Assembly: GCF_011762095.1 (NCBI RefSeq)
Contig: NZ_JAASQO010000010.1
Coordinates: forward strand, 131,903-195,902
Reading direction: 5' to 3'
Origin: Parvibaculum indicum
Lineage (GTDB): Bacteria; Pseudomonadota; Alphaproteobacteria; Parvibaculales; Parvibaculaceae
Length of the DNA: 64,000 bases
Shown in pieces: positions 52,206-61,835 of this stretch (positions are counted from its first letter, which is position 1; every line of letters begins with the position of its first letter). The notes under the pieces were generated by a model, which made no database searches, had not been told where the DNA came from, and saw only the letters and a list, made by a program, of their open reading frames with translations. A program made the translations under genes and the position numbers.

Positions 52206-53876
52206 ATGAGCCAGACCTCCCCCGCCGTTCTCGACAATCTGATCGGGCTTGCCAAGGAAGCCGTGACGGCGGCCGACAAGCTGCTCGCCAAGGCCCGCGC
52301 GGGCGTGCGTGAAAAGGTCGTGGCGGACGGCAAGGTGTCGGCGGCCGCGCTGGAGCGCGAACAATTCGCCGCCCACGGGCTGGCCTGGTTTGCGACCTAT
52401 GTGGAGGCGCTGCGCCAGCTCGCCGATTATGCCGAGCGCATGACGGGCGAAGGCCGCTTCGGCGAGACGGAAGCGCTGATCGTGCAGATCGCCTTCGGCG
52501 AATATCTCTGGCAGATTTATGGCGGCATCCCGATGAGCCAGGGCGAAATTCTGCGCCCGCAGGATATGGGCCTGAGCCAGGACGACCAGCGCGAGCTGAT
52601 GATCCCGGCGGTCGAGACGCTGACCCAACGGGGCAACACGGCGGAAGTGCGCGCCCGCCTTGCCGAAATCCTCGGCACGCAGGCGGGCGCGGCGACCTTC
52701 GGCGATACCGGCCTTGAGGAAACCTATGATGCGATCCGCGACCAGATGCGCCGCTTCGCCGATGCCGAAGTCGTTCCGTATGCGCATGAATGGCATCTGA
52801 AGGACGACTATATTCCGCTGGAGGTCGTCTCGCACATGGCCGAACTCGGCGTCTTCGGCCTCACCATCCCGGAGGAATTCGGCGGGCTGGGCCTCGGCAA
52901 GGAATCCATGTGCGTCGTGTCGGAAGAACTGTCGCGCGGCTATATCGGCGTGGGCTCGCTCGGCACGCGCTCCGAAATCGCCGCCGAACTCATTCTGGGC
53001 GGCGGCACGGACGAACAGAAGAACAAATGGCTGCCGCTGATCGCCAGCGGCGAAAAACTGCCCACCGCCGTCTTCACCGAACCCAATACGGGCTCCGACC
53101 TTGCAAGCCTGAAGACGCGCGCCAGGCGCGAGGGCGACGTCTTCAAGGTGAGCGGCAACAAGACCTGGATCACCCATGCCGCCCGCGCCGACGTGATGAC
53201 GCTGCTGACGCGCACCACCGATGCGCCGGGCTACAAGGGCCTTTCCATGCTGCTCGCGGAAAAGCCGCGCGGCGACGACGACGAACCCTTCCCCGCCAAC
53301 GGCATGTCGGGCGGCGAGATCGAGGTGCTCGGCTATCGCGGCATGAAGGAGTTCGAGATCGGCTTCGACGATTTCGAGGTGAAGGCGGAAAACCTGCTGG
53401 GCGGCGAGGAAGGCCAGGGCTTCAAGCAGCTCATGCAGACCTTCGAGAGCGCCCGCATCCAGACGGCGGCCCGCGCGGTCGGCGTCGCGCAATGCGCGCT
53501 GGAACTCGGCCTTCGCTATGCGCAGGAGCGCATCCAGTTCGGCAAGCCGATCTATGCCTTCCCCCGCGTCTTCGGCAAGCTCGTCATGATGGCGGTGGAA
53601 ATCATGGTGGCGCGCCAGATCACCTATTTCGCCGCGCGCGAAAAGGACGGCGGCCGGCGCTGCGACCTCGAAGCGGGCATGGCGAAACTGCTTGCCGCCC
53701 GCGTCGCCTGGGCGGCGGCGGACAATGCCCTGCAAATCCATGGCGGCAACGGCTTCGCGCTGGAATATCCGGTGAGCCGCGTGCTGTGCGATGCGCGTAT
53801 CCTCAACATCTTCGAGGGCGCGGCGGAAATTCAGGCGCAGGTCATTGCCCGGCGTCTGCTGGACGGGGCCAACTGA
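52206..53876 (+). CDS. mcd: Methylsuccinyl-CoA dehydrogenase (long acyl-CoA dehydrogenase)
   Basis: The 556-residue protein has an N-terminal helical extension of about 150 residues not found in ordinary acyl-CoA dehydrogenases, followed by the usual fold: TIPEEFGGLGLGKESM, PNTGSDLASLKT, GNKTWITHAARAD, QTFESARIQTAARAVG and HGGNGFALEYPVSRVL. The catalytic carboxylate falls at the IFEGAAEI segment. This architecture is that of (2S)-methylsuccinyl-CoA dehydrogenase, which makes mesaconyl-CoA. It would pass electrons to ETF, encoded at 58.9 kb. Confidence 0.9.
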   Translation: MSQTSPAVLDNLIGLAKEAVTAADKLLAKARAGVREKVVADGKVSAAALEREQFAAHGLAWFATYVEALRQLADYAERMTGEGRFGETEALIVQIAFGEYLWQIYGGIPMSQGEILRPQDMGLSQDDQRELMIPAVETLTQRGNTAEVRARLAEILGTQAGAATFGDTGLEETYDAIRDQMRRFADAEVVPYAHEWHLKDDYIPLEVVSHMAELGVFGLTIPEEFGGLGLGKESMCVVSEELSRGYIGVGSLGTRSEIAAELILGGGTDEQKNKWLPLIASGEKLPTAVFTEPNTGSDLASLKTRARREGDVFKVSGNKTWITHAARADVMTLLTRTTDAPGYKGLSMLLAEKPRGDDDEPFPANGMSGGEIEVLGYRGMKEFEIGFDDFEVKAENLLGGEEGQGFKQLMQTFESARIQTAARAVGVAQCALELGLRYAQERIQFGKPIYAFPRVFGKLVMMAVEIMVARQITYFAAREKDGGRRCDLEAGMAKLLAARVAWAAADNALQIHGGNGFALEYPVSRVLCDARILNIFEGAAEIQAQVIARRLLDGAN

Positions 53877-53931
53877 CCGCGCACCGCCCGCTCCGAAGAG
53901 AAAAGAAAAAAGCCCGAAAGGGGACGCTTCA

Positions 53932-54123
53932 ATGAGTGAACTTTTCAGCTATCTCGGCCCGCTCGCCGTTCTGGTCGTCGTGATCGTCCTGATCGCCGGT
54001 CTCTGGAACATGCTGCGCGGCGGCTCGTCCAATCGCTCGCAGACCCTGATGCGCTGGCGCGTGGGGCTGCAATTCGTGGCCATCATCGTGCTGATGACCG
54101 GGCTTTACTTCGCCAGCCGCTAG
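53932..54123 (+). CDS. HIG1-domain twin-helix membrane protein
   Basis: The ATG at 53932 gives 63 residues with two membrane helices (LGPLAVLVVVIVLIAGLWNM and LQFVAIIVLMTGLYFA) separated by a polar loop with RGGSSNRSQTLMRWRVG. The MRWRVGLQ turn matches the (Q/I)xRxRxxxQ-type motif of HIG1 proteins, which join respiratory complexes, notably cytochrome oxidase. It may be cotranscribed with mcd, 55 bases upstream. Confidence 0.85.
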   Translation: MSELFSYLGPLAVLVVVIVLIAGLWNMLRGGSSNRSQTLMRWRVGLQFVAIIVLMTGLYFASR

Positions 54124-54260
54124 GCGTTTGCGGCTTTTCCCGGCCCGCGTCCGCATAGCGGGCGGCATATGTTGCAGTTTTGCATCGGGTACCGGGCGGC
54201 AAATCATGTAAATTGCGGCATCTTCCCGGGGTGGGAAGGCAACAAGACAAGAGGATCATC

Positions 54261-54830
54261 GTGGCTGTGACCAAGTCTCTGAAATCGTCCATGGCCGGTG
54301 GCGTGGCCGCGGCACTGGCGCTCGGCGCCATCGTCCTTCCCGCAACGACGGCGGATGCCCGCCCGCTCGGCGAAGAAATCCGCATCGGCATCATGGACCA
54401 CGATACCGGCCTGATCCGCGACCGCCGCGAAACCGACAGCCCGGACATCAATGCCGAAGTGCTGTTCGCCTCGCCGGAATTCCTGGACTGGGCCTATTCG
54501 CCCCGCCCGCTGATCGGCGCGACCATCAACACCGATGACGGCACGAGCCTGGGCTATGCCGGTCTTGGCTGGAACTTCGATCTCGGCAGCAATTTCTTCT
54601 TCGATGCGAGCTTCGGCGCCGCCATCCATAACGGCGAAACCGACAAGGTGACGAATTCCAGCCGCAATTACGGCTGCCGCGTCCAGTTCCACGAAACCAT
54701 CTCGATCGGCTACGACCTCACCGCCAATCACTCGCTGATGGCGACCTTCGAGCATATGTCGAATGCCGAACTCTGCGACAAGAACGACGGCATGACCGAT
54801 ATCGGTATCCGGTACGGCTATCGCTTCTAA
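54261..54830 (+). CDS. PagL-like acyloxyacyl hydrolase/outer-membrane protein, copy 1
   Basis: The GTG at 54261 follows AAGAGG and gives 189 residues. A signal peptide ends TTADA. The barrel-like part ends FEHMSNAELCDKNDGMTDIG, with the PagL-type H-x-S-N catalytic pair, and closes on an aromatic residue (YGYRF) as outer-membrane proteins do. The glutamate expected about 14 residues after the His is a Thr followed by Asp. Lipid A deacylation is therefore likely but not certain. A near copy follows at 55005, each with its own terminator. Confidence 0.8.
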   Translation: MAVTKSLKSSMAGGVAAALALGAIVLPATTADARPLGEEIRIGIMDHDTGLIRDRRETDSPDINAEVLFASPEFLDWAYSPRPLIGATINTDDGTSLGYAGLGWNFDLGSNFFFDASFGAAIHNGETDKVTNSSRNYGCRVQFHETISIGYDLTANHSLMATFEHMSNAELCDKNDGMTDIGIRYGYRF

Positions 54831-54859
54831 AGCCTCGCCGCCGCGACGGCTTGCAGAAA

Positions 54860-54886
54860 GGGCTCCCTTGCGGGAGCCCTTTTTCC
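54860..54886 (+). terminator. Rho-independent terminator after PagL-like copy 1
   Basis: GGGCTCCC and GGGAGCCC pair around TTGC and are followed by TTTTTCC. The same stem and loop recur after copy 2, so the terminator was duplicated with the gene. Confidence 0.88.
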
Positions 54887-55004
54887 TTGCCGGGCCGCCG
54901 CGACGCAGAGCCGGCATTTTGCATCTTGCTTCCGGGGAGCCCCGGTCTAATCTCGTTTCCATAACACTCGGGAATCGGGGCTTTTTGAAAAGAGGGGCAA
55001 AAGA

Positions 55005-55571
55005 GTGATTTCCAACAGACTTGTGAAAACGGCCGGCACGGGCTGCCTGGCCGTCGCGATGGCGCTCGGCGCCGTCTTCCTGCCCGGCACGGCGGATGCC
55101 AGCCCGCTGGGCGACGAAATCCGCATCGGCATCATGGATCACGACACGATCCTCGACCGGCCGCGCCGCGAAACCGCCGCGCCGGACATCAATGTCGAGC
55201 TGCTGCTGGCCTCGCCGACATTCCTGGACTGGGCCTTCTCGCCCCGTCCCCTGATCGGCGCCACGATCAACACCAATGGCGGCACGAGCCTGGGCTATGC
55301 GGGGCTGGGCTGGAATTTCGATCTCGGCAGCAACTTCTTCATCGACGGTAGTTTCGGCGGCGCGCTGCATAATGGCGAAACCAGGAACACCTCCACTTCC
55401 AGCCGCGCCTATGGCTGCAAGCTGCTGTTCCACGAAACGCTGTCGCTGGGCTATGAAATCGCGCCCAATCACTCGCTGATGGCCACCTTCGAGCATATGT
55501 CGAATGCCGGTCTCTGCGACAAGAACGACGGCATGACCGATGTCGGCATTCGCTACGGCTACCGTTTCTGA
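55005..55571 (+). CDS. PagL-like acyloxyacyl hydrolase/outer-membrane protein, copy 2
   Basis: The GTG at 55005 gives 188 residues. It is very similar to copy 1 over GDEIRIGIMDHDT, DWAFSPRPLIGATINTNGGT and NFDLGSNFF. The FEHMSNAGLCDKNDGMTDVG motif places His164 and Ser166, with Thr178 and Asp179 where the catalytic Glu would be. A signal peptide ends GTADA. The gene has its own start and terminator, so the two copies are likely independent transcripts from a recent duplication with some divergence in the N-terminus. Confidence 0.8.
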   Translation: MISNRLVKTAGTGCLAVAMALGAVFLPGTADASPLGDEIRIGIMDHDTILDRPRRETAAPDINVELLLASPTFLDWAFSPRPLIGATINTNGGTSLGYAGLGWNFDLGSNFFIDGSFGGALHNGETRNTSTSSRAYGCKLLFHETLSLGYEIAPNHSLMATFEHMSNAGLCDKNDGMTDVGIRYGYRF

Positions 55572-55598
55572 CGCCACCGCGCGCGGCGGAACGGGAAA

Positions 55599-55625
55599 GG
55601 GCTCCCTTGCGGGAGCCCTTTTTCT
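55599..55625 (+). terminator. Rho-independent terminator after PagL-like copy 2
   Basis: GGGCTCCCTTGCGGGAGCCC followed by TTTTTC; same hairpin as after copy 1. It also separates the convergent DUF1835 gene. Confidence 0.88.
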
Positions 55626-55640
55626 TATCGGCCCTTTTCC

Positions 55641-56912
55641 TTATCGGCCTCGAACGGGCTGCCCCGCCGCCCCATCCCAGCGCCAGACGGGCGCGCCGGG
55701 CAGAAGGCGGACGCCGCCCACCCAGCGCTCCGGCGGCGCGAGGTCCATATAGTCGATCCGCCCTGCCAGACAGGCCCGGCCCGTATCGGTGAGCGCGACC
55801 ATGCGTTGCGGCCATGCGCCGCCCGGCTCGACGGTAAGCACCGGCGTTTCCGCCAGAGCCATTTCCGCGAGAATGCGCCAGAACATGAGATCGCCGAGCC
55901 AGGGCAATGGTTCGTATTCGCGCATCAGCGCCGCGAAGATGCGGCCCGCCGTCAGGCTGCCCCGCTCGTCGAGAATACGCAGGATCAGCCGCTGGGTGAG
56001 CGAGAGGCCGTCTCCCGCGCCGGGCAGTTCCTGCAAATGCCGGTCGAGCGCGCCCTTCATGAAGGGAAGCGCCGCCGCGCCGTTTTCCGCGATCGTCCAG
56101 AGGTCGGTCGGATCGTCGGCCCGCAAGGCGGACCAGATGCGCGCGCCCAGCGCACATTGCGCTTCCGTCACGCGGGCGCGCCGGGACCAGAGCAGATGCA
56201 GCGCCTCGGGCGGCAACTGCCCGATGCCGATGAACCGCTCGCCCCCCGGAAAGGCATCCGTGGAGACAAGCTCGATCCGCGGCCGCCCCGGCATCTCCGC
56301 GAGAACCGCGAGCACGCGCGCCAGAATGAGCTGGTCGTAGCTGTCATGCTCGAACCAGAGCGCGACGCGCTGATAGTCGTGCGCCCGCGCAAGCCCGGCC
56401 TCTTCCGCCATCAGCCCGGCGCGGATATCGCTTTTCGGCCGGTCCATTTCCTCGCCATAGGCCTCGGCCAGAAAATCGACGCGCCGCGCCAGCCAGTCGT
56501 CCCCCGGCACCACCGGGCCCTGACAGAACGGGTCCGAATATTCCAGGAAGCGCCCCTCGAAACCGGCAAGCGCCAGCGCCTCGCCGATATCGTGGCCGCA
56601 GCGAATATGAAGCGTCGGCATATCGGCGTCGGGAATACGGCCCGCGCGAATGGCGCCGGCGGAGCTGTCGAGCGCCTCGATATGCGATTTGAGCTTCGGC
56701 CAGCTCGGCAGGCCGAGCTCGCGGGCAATGACGAATTGCGCATCGGCAAGCCGCAGGGGCGGCGCAAGGTCCTGCCGCTGCGCCTGCGCGCGCAAGAGCG
56801 CCGCCGCGTCGCCCGCATCGACGGCGCGTTGCAGCTCGCGGGCGCGCTTTTTCTGCTGCTCGAGATTGAGTCGGAAAGGATTTGCCGCGAAGGCGGCATC
56901 GGGATCGGTCAT
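55641..56912 (-). CDS. DUF1835 domain protein
   Basis: The 423-residue protein has an N-terminal helical motif (QQKKRARELQRAVDAGD, FVIARELGLPSWPKLKSHI) and then the DUF1835 domain: LHIRCGHDIGEALALAGFEG, FLEYSDPFCQGPVV, ALWFEHDSYDQLILARVL and FIGIGQLPPEAL. The C-terminal 120 residues look like a winged-helix region. DUF1835 proteins have no settled function. The first helical motif resembles the start of the protein at 24119, which may hint at a shared partner. It is convergent with the PagL-like genes. Confidence 0.8.
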   Translation of the reverse strand: MTDPDAAFAANPFRLNLEQQKKRARELQRAVDAGDAAALLRAQAQRQDLAPPLRLADAQFVIARELGLPSWPKLKSHIEALDSSAGAIRAGRIPDADMPTLHIRCGHDIGEALALAGFEGRFLEYSDPFCQGPVVPGDDWLARRVDFLAEAYGEEMDRPKSDIRAGLMAEEAGLARAHDYQRVALWFEHDSYDQLILARVLAVLAEMPGRPRIELVSTDAFPGGERFIGIGQLPPEALHLLWSRRARVTEAQCALGARIWSALRADDPTDLWTIAENGAAALPFMKGALDRHLQELPGAGDGLSLTQRLILRILDERGSLTAGRIFAALMREYEPLPWLGDLMFWRILAEMALAETPVLTVEPGGAWPQRMVALTDTGRACLAGRIDYMDLAPPERWVGGVRLLPGAPVWRWDGAAGQPVRGR

Positions 56913-57096
56913 GGCCGGTTCCTCTTCATCGCGTCCGTGCCCGCCGATCAGACGAAAAGGAAACCGAATGCTCGGATCTTTATATCGTCAGGCCGGGGCG
57001 CAGCCCTTTCCGCGGGACATGGAGGCTTCGGCCAAGCCTGATCGAGAGATTGGCCGATTTGGCGAGGAGGTCAAGTGCGGTATCCGCTTTGTTGCG

Positions 57097-57209
57097 TCCC
57101 CCCCTCCCGGTCCTTCGGACCGACCTCCCCCGCAAGGGGGGAGGTGACATGACGAGACGCCGTCCTGATTTTCCCTCCCCCCTTGCGGGGGAGGGTCAGG
57201 GAGGGGGGT
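57097..57209. repeat. Family B repeat element, reversed orientation
   Basis: CCCTCCCGGTCCTTCGGACC, CACCTC-like GACCTCCCCCGCAAGGGGGG and, at the end, CTTGCGGGGGAGGGTCAGGG make up the element. It fills part of the 465-base spacer 56913-57377, in which I see no gene; the rest probably holds the cytochrome b561 promoter. Confidence 0.7.
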
Positions 57210-57377
57210 ACGCAACAAGAGGGAGGGGGACGCAAAGAGAAAAATCCGCGAAACCCCGGATCCCCGGCGAAACTTGCGAACCGTTCGCGCTTGCCTATCG
57301 GGGCCGGTCACGCGAGTCTGTGTCGCCGCCCGGCGCGGCGACCGACAGGAATTTCGGCAGGAACAGGGGGAGAAACG

Positions 57378-57905
57378 ATGTCTTCGGATACGACAACGAG
57401 CGAAGGAACGGGTTTCGGCGCGGGACGGCGCGCCTTTCACTGGGCGGCGGCGGTGCTCGTCCTGCTGATGATCCTGGGCGGCTTCACCATGAGCCGGGAC
57501 ACGGCGACGCTTCATTTCGGCTTCGGGATCGTGACGCTCGCCGTGCTGGTCCTCTGGCTCGGCTGGCGGATGGGCCATCCCCGGCCCGCCTTGCTGCCCA
57601 TGCCGCGCTGGCAGCAGATTCTCGCCAAATCCGTGCATCACCTGCTGATGCTCACCGTCACGCTGCAACCGATTTTCGGGTTGATGATGGTGTCCTTCCA
57701 TGAGAAGTCCATCAATGCCTTCGGCGTCATTCCGCTCAAGATCGTGCAGAACGACACGCTGAACGGCATCGGCCACGAAGCGCATGAGATCAACGCCTTC
57801 ATCATCTGCGGCCTGCTGGTGCTGCATATCGGCGGCGCGCTCTATCATCACTTCGTCGCCAGGGACGCGACGCTGACGCGGATGATCTCCGGCAAAGCCG
57901 CTTGA
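57378..57905 (+). CDS. Cytochrome b561 family protein
   Basis: The ATG at 57378 (AGGGGGAG upstream) gives 175 residues with four membrane helices. Haem-ligand histidines are seen in RRAFHWAAA, TLHFGFGI, KSVHHLLML and LLVLHIGGALYHHF. Bacterial b561 proteins move electrons between quinone and other carriers or superoxide. It is followed 33 bases later by the cobalamin adenosyltransferase gene. Confidence 0.88.
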   Translation: MSSDTTTSEGTGFGAGRRAFHWAAAVLVLLMILGGFTMSRDTATLHFGFGIVTLAVLVLWLGWRMGHPRPALLPMPRWQQILAKSVHHLLMLTVTLQPIFGLMMVSFHEKSINAFGVIPLKIVQNDTLNGIGHEAHEINAFIICGLLVLHIGGALYHHFVARDATLTRMISGKAA

Positions 57906-57938
57906 ACCCGATACCCGATACCCCGTGCCGGAGACGAT

Positions 57939-58532
57939 ATGGTCACGCTGAACAAGATCTATACCCGCACCGGCGACAAGGGCGACACCGCCCTTGCGAC
58001 CGGCGAACGTGTGCCCAAACACGCACTGCGGATCGAAAGCTACGGCACCTCGGACGAGTTGAACGCCGTTCTGGGCGTCGCCCGCCTGCACACGCGCGAC
58101 ATGCCCGATCTCGACGCCATGCTGGGGCGTATCCAGAACGACCTCTTCGACCTCGGGGCGGACCTCGCAACGCCGTCCCTGGGCCCCGACGAGCAGGAAA
58201 AGCTGGGCTATGAACCGCTCAGGATCGTCGCAAGCCAGGTCGAACGGCTCGAATCCGAGATCGACCGCCTGAACGGCGAACTGGAGCCCTTGCGCTCCTT
58301 CATCCTGCCGGGCGGCCACCCGGCCGCGGCCCATCTGCACCATGCAAGGACGGTGTGCCGCCGGGCCGAACGGATCGCCACGGCGCTTGCCGGGGAAGCG
58401 AAAGAGCCGATCGGCGAAGCCTGCCTCCGCTACCTCAACCGGCTCTCCGATTTCCTTTTCGTCGCAGCACGTTACGTCAACAAGGCCGAGGGCGACGGCG
58501 ACGTTCTCTGGGTGCCGGGCGGCAGCCGCTAA
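57939..58532 (+). CDS. Cob(I)alamin adenosyltransferase, PduO type
   Basis: The 197-residue protein starts with the family signature KIYTRTGDKGDTALATGE. It contains FILPGGHPAAAHLHHARTVC and CRRAERIA, and ends NRLSDFLFVAARYVN. It transfers the adenosyl group of ATP to cob(I)alamin, giving adenosylcobalamin, the cofactor needed by the MeaA-type mutase at 42 kb. It sits just upstream of the etfBA promoter region. Confidence 0.93.
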   Translation: MVTLNKIYTRTGDKGDTALATGERVPKHALRIESYGTSDELNAVLGVARLHTRDMPDLDAMLGRIQNDLFDLGADLATPSLGPDEQEKLGYEPLRIVASQVERLESEIDRLNGELEPLRSFILPGGHPAAAHLHHARTVCRRAERIATALAGEAKEPIGEACLRYLNRLSDFLFVAARYVNKAEGDGDVLWVPGGSR

Positions 58533-58606
58533 AGGCGCCGCAAGCCCTCCGGCGCGCCTTCCCTTACGTCGCGGGAAGCGCACCTGCCCGCAGGGCCCCC
58601 CTCGCG

Positions 58607-58635
58607 TTGACAGGGGCATATCCTCACACTAGGTT
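58607..58635 (+). promoter_or_regulatory. Possible promoter and long leader of etfBA
   Basis: TTGACA at 58607-58612 and TAGGTT at 58630-58635 are 17 bases apart. The start of etfB at 58896 is about 255 bases further on. The leader holds several small hairpins such as GCATGGAATCCATGC. The 363-base spacer 58533-58895 shows no other feature. Confidence 0.45.
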
Positions 58636-58895
58636 GCCGCACCGCAGCAGCTGTCTATCTCTATATGGACAGCCAGAGTTTCCCCCGAGGAGCAGCGATT
58701 TCCGCCGCATGGAATCCATGCGGGAAAGGCTGGCCCGAAGGATTTGAGACCGTCGCGCCGCCCTCGAGGCGGTGCGGAACCGACAAGGACCGGCACACCG
58801 GTCAGGAGCCAACGGTAACGGCAGAACCGGCCCCGGAATCTTCGGGAAACCGGCAAAGCCCGAGAACCGGTGCAACGCGCAGGGAGTTCACCTCA

Positions 58896-59645
58896 ATGAA
58901 AGTGCTCGTTCCGATCAAGCGGGTTGTCGACTACAACGTAAAGATCCGTGTGAAATCGGATCAGAGCGGCGTCGACCTCGCCAATGTGAAGATGTCCATG
59001 AACCCGTTCGATGAAATCGCCGTTGAAGAGGCGGTTCGTCTGAAGGAAGCGGGTAAGGCCACCGAAGTCGTCGCCGTGTCGATCGGCGTTCAGCAGGCCA
59101 CCGAAACCATCCGCACCGCGCTCGCCATGGGCGCCGACCGCGGCATCCTGGTGAAGACGGACGATGTGGTCGAACCCATCAACGTCGCCAAGATCCTCAA
59201 AGGCATCGCGGAAGAAGAAAAGCCGGACCTCATCATCCTCGGCAAGCAGGCGATCGACGACGACTGCAACCAGACGGGCCAGATGCTGGCCGCTCTTCTG
59301 GGCTGGGCGCAGGGCACCTTCGCCTCCAAGGTCGAAATCGACGGCGAGACGCTGAACCTGACGCGCGAAATCGACGGCGGCCTTCAGACGCTGAAGCTGA
59401 AGATGCCGGCCATCGTGACCGCCGACCTTCGCCTGAACGAGCCGCGCTATGCCTCGCTCCCCAACATCATGAAGGCGAAGAAGAAGCCGATCGATGAGAA
59501 GGCGCCGGGCGATTTCGGCGTGGACATCAAGCAGCACCTTGAAGTGCTGAAGGTGACCGAGCCGCCGCAGCGCGAAGCCGGTATCAAGGTTGAATCTGTT
59601 CAGGAGCTCGTTTCGAAGCTCAAGGAAGCGGGAGTGATCGGATGA
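58896..59645 (+). CDS. etfB: Electron transfer flavoprotein beta subunit
   Basis: The ATG at 58896 (AGGGAG upstream) gives 249 residues. Family features are [53 protein letters not shown] and the KIRV-type AMP-binding loop region; the recognition loop is in [14 protein letters not shown] receives electrons from acyl-CoA dehydrogenases and hands them to ETF-ubiquinone oxidoreductase. The frame extends upstream but has no homology there. Its TGA overlaps the etfA ATG. Confidence 0.95.
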   Translation: MKVLVPIKRVVDYNVKIRVKSDQSGVDLANVKMSMNPFDEIAVEEAVRLKEAGKATEVVAVSIGVQQATETIRTALAMGADRGILVKTDDVVEPINVAKILKGIAEEEKPDLIILGKQAIDDDCNQTGQMLAALLGWAQGTFASKVEIDGETLNLTREIDGGLQTLKLKMPAIVTADLRLNEPRYASLPNIMKAKKKPIDEKAPGDFGVDIKQHLEVLKVTEPPQREAGIKVESVQELVSKLKEAGVIG

Positions 59646-60571
59646 CCACGCTTGTAATTGCAGACCACAACAACGCCGAACTCGGCGACGCGACCGCCAA
59701 GACGGTCACCGCCGCGGCGAAAATCGGCGGCGACGTGCATGTGCTCGTCGCGGGCAAGGGTTGCGACGCAGTGGCCGAAGCCGCCGCGAAGCTCGACGGC
59801 GTCGCCAAGGTTCTCGTGGCCGACGATGCGCAGTACGAGCATCCGCTGGCCGAACCGCTTGCCGCTCTCGCGGTGAAGCTTGCCGACTCCTACGACGCGA
59901 TCGTGTCGCCCGCCACCACCGTCGGCAAGAACTTCATGCCGCGTGTGGCCGCCCTCCTCGATGTCGCGCAGATCTCCGACATTGTGGGCGTGGAAAGCGC
60001 CGACACCTTCGAGCGTCCGATCTATGCCGGTAACGCCATCCAGACCGTGAAGTCCTCCGACTCCAAGAAGGTCATCACCGTGCGCACCACCGCCTTCCCG
60101 GCGGCGGGCGACGGCGGCTCGGCCTCTGTCGAGAAGGTCGATGCGGCCGAGAACCCGGGCCTTTCCGAATTCGTGAGCGAAGAGCTGACGAAGTCGGACC
60201 GTCCGGAACTGACCTCGGCCAAGGTCATCATCTCCGGTGGCCGCGGCATGCAGAACGGCGAAAACTTCGCCATGCTCGAAAAGGTCGCCGACAAGCTCGG
60301 CGCCGCGGTCGGCGCCTCGCGCGCGGCGGTGGATGCGGGCTTCGTGCCGAACGACTACCAGGTCGGCCAGACCGGCAAGATCGTCGCGCCCGAGCTTTAC
60401 ATCGCCGTCGGCATTTCCGGCGCGATCCAGCATCTGGCGGGCATGAAGGACTCCAAGGTCATCGTCGCCATCAACAAGGACGAGGAAGCCCCGATCTTCC
60501 AGGTCGCCGATTACGGCCTGGTCGCGGACCTCTTCCAGGCGGTGCCGGAGCTGGAAGAAGCGCTCGGCTGA
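59642..60571 (+). CDS. etfA: Electron transfer flavoprotein alpha subunit
   Basis: The 309-residue protein has the N-terminal Rossmann-like part ([20 protein letters not shown]) and the C-terminal FAD domain with [31 protein letters not shown] and [14 protein letters not shown]. These are the FAD-binding signatures of ETF alpha. It overlaps etfB by 4 bases and is followed by a strong terminator. Confidence 0.95.
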   Translation: MTTLVIADHNNAELGDATAKTVTAAAKIGGDVHVLVAGKGCDAVAEAAAKLDGVAKVLVADDAQYEHPLAEPLAALAVKLADSYDAIVSPATTVGKNFMPRVAALLDVAQISDIVGVESADTFERPIYAGNAIQTVKSSDSKKVITVRTTAFPAAGDGGSASVEKVDAAENPGLSEFVSEELTKSDRPELTSAKVIISGGRGMQNGENFAMLEKVADKLGAAVGASRAAVDAGFVPNDYQVGQTGKIVAPELYIAVGISGAIQHLAGMKDSKVIVAINKDEEAPIFQVADYGLVADLFQAVPELEEALG

Positions 60572-60600
60572 GCCTTCCGCCGTTCCACGAAGCGAAATCA

Positions 60601-60630
60601 GGCGCTGTCCCCCCGGGACAGCGCCTTTTT
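60601..60630 (+). terminator. Rho-independent terminator after etfBA
   Basis: GGCGCTGTCC and GGGACAGCGCC form a 10-base stem around CCCC and are followed by TTTTT. Confidence 0.88.
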
Positions 60631-60805
60631 CATGCCCGATAGCCCGCCCATAGATATTGCGCAGCGCAGCAATCCATGGAAAACCTGTAGATGGGGGCAC
60701 GGGTCGCGCGGGATGAAAACCGCGCCGTGCCCCCATGCGTTTTGTGTATCATTCGCGGGGGACAGGCCATCGCCCTCCCCCCGGGCCAAGCGGGACGGAT
60801 GAGAG

Positions 60806-61681
60806 ATGAAGGTTCGAAAAGTCGGTGTGATCGGGGCGGGTCAGATGGGCAACGGCATCGCCCATGTCTGTGCGCTGGCGGGCTATGAGGTCGCGCTCAA
60901 CGATGTGTCCGAAGACCGCATCGAAGCGGGCCTTGCGACCATCAACGGCAACATGACGCGCCAGGCAAGCTCCGGCCGCATCAGCGAGGCCGACAAGGAA
61001 GCAGCCCTCGACCGCATTTCCGCCGCAGCCGACTACACCGCCTTCGAGGACGCGGATGTCGTGATCGAATCCGCCACCGAAAAGGAAGAGGTGAAACGCG
61101 CCATCTTCGCCGATCTCTGCCCGCATCTGCGCGAAGACGCCTTTATCGCCACCAATACCTCCTCGATCTCCATCACCCGGCTGGCCGCCTCCACGGACCG
61201 GCCGGAACGCTTCATGGGCGTCCATTTCATGAACCCTGTGCCGGTGATGGAGCTGGTGGAGCTGGTGCGCGGCATCGCCACCGACGACGAAACCTTCGAT
61301 TTCTTCCAGGATTTCGCGAAATCGCTGGGCAAGGAAGTGGCGAATGCCGAAGACTTCCCGGCCTTCATCGTGAACCGCATCCTGCTGCCCATGATCAACG
61401 AGGCCGTCTATACGCTTTATGAGGGCGTCGGCTCGGTGGAGAGCATCGACAAGGCCATGAAGCTCGGCGCCAACCATCCCATGGGGCCGCTGCAGCTCGC
61501 AGACTTCATCGGTCTCGACACCTGCCTCTCCATCATGCAGGTGCTCTATGACGGGCTGGCGGATTCGAAATACCGCCCCTGCCCGCTACTGGTGAAATAT
61601 GTCGAGGCGGGCTGGCTCGGCCGCAAGACCCAGCGCGGCTTCTACGACTATCGCGGCGAGCATCCGGTTCCCACGCGCTGA
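60806..61681 (+). CDS. 3-hydroxybutyryl-CoA dehydrogenase
   Basis: The 291-residue enzyme starts with the NAD loop [21 protein letters not shown]. It has the catalytic His in [16 protein letters not shown] and the dimerisation domain with [16 protein letters not shown], ending [11 protein letters not shown]. It interconverts 3-hydroxybutyryl-CoA and acetoacetyl-CoA, early in the route that feeds the crotonyl-CoA carboxylase at 49 kb, or in fatty acid oxidation. It follows etfBA after a terminator, so it has its own promoter. Confidence 0.93.
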   Translation: MKVRKVGVIGAGQMGNGIAHVCALAGYEVALNDVSEDRIEAGLATINGNMTRQASSGRISEADKEAALDRISAAADYTAFEDADVVIESATEKEEVKRAIFADLCPHLREDAFIATNTSSISITRLAASTDRPERFMGVHFMNPVPVMELVELVRGIATDDETFDFFQDFAKSLGKEVANAEDFPAFIVNRILLPMINEAVYTLYEGVGSVESIDKAMKLGANHPMGPLQLADFIGLDTCLSIMQVLYDGLADSKYRPCPLLVKYVEAGWLGRKTQRGFYDYRGEHPVPTR

Positions 61682-61835
61682 GCCCGCCCCCGCGAGAGCC
61701 CCCATCGAAGCCCCCGCGAAAGCCCGACGGCACAAGCCTGCATTTCAGTCAATTCGGAAGCAAATCGTTAACCGGCCCCTGCTTAACATAAAGCGATACA
61801 TGGGCGGGGCTGCCTGCCCAGGAGTGGGGTCGACG

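Noticed and set aside
57906..57938. A cobalamin riboswitch before the adenosyltransferase or mutase genes
   Set aside because: The 33-base gap is too short, and no B12-box-like sequence was seen upstream of either gene.
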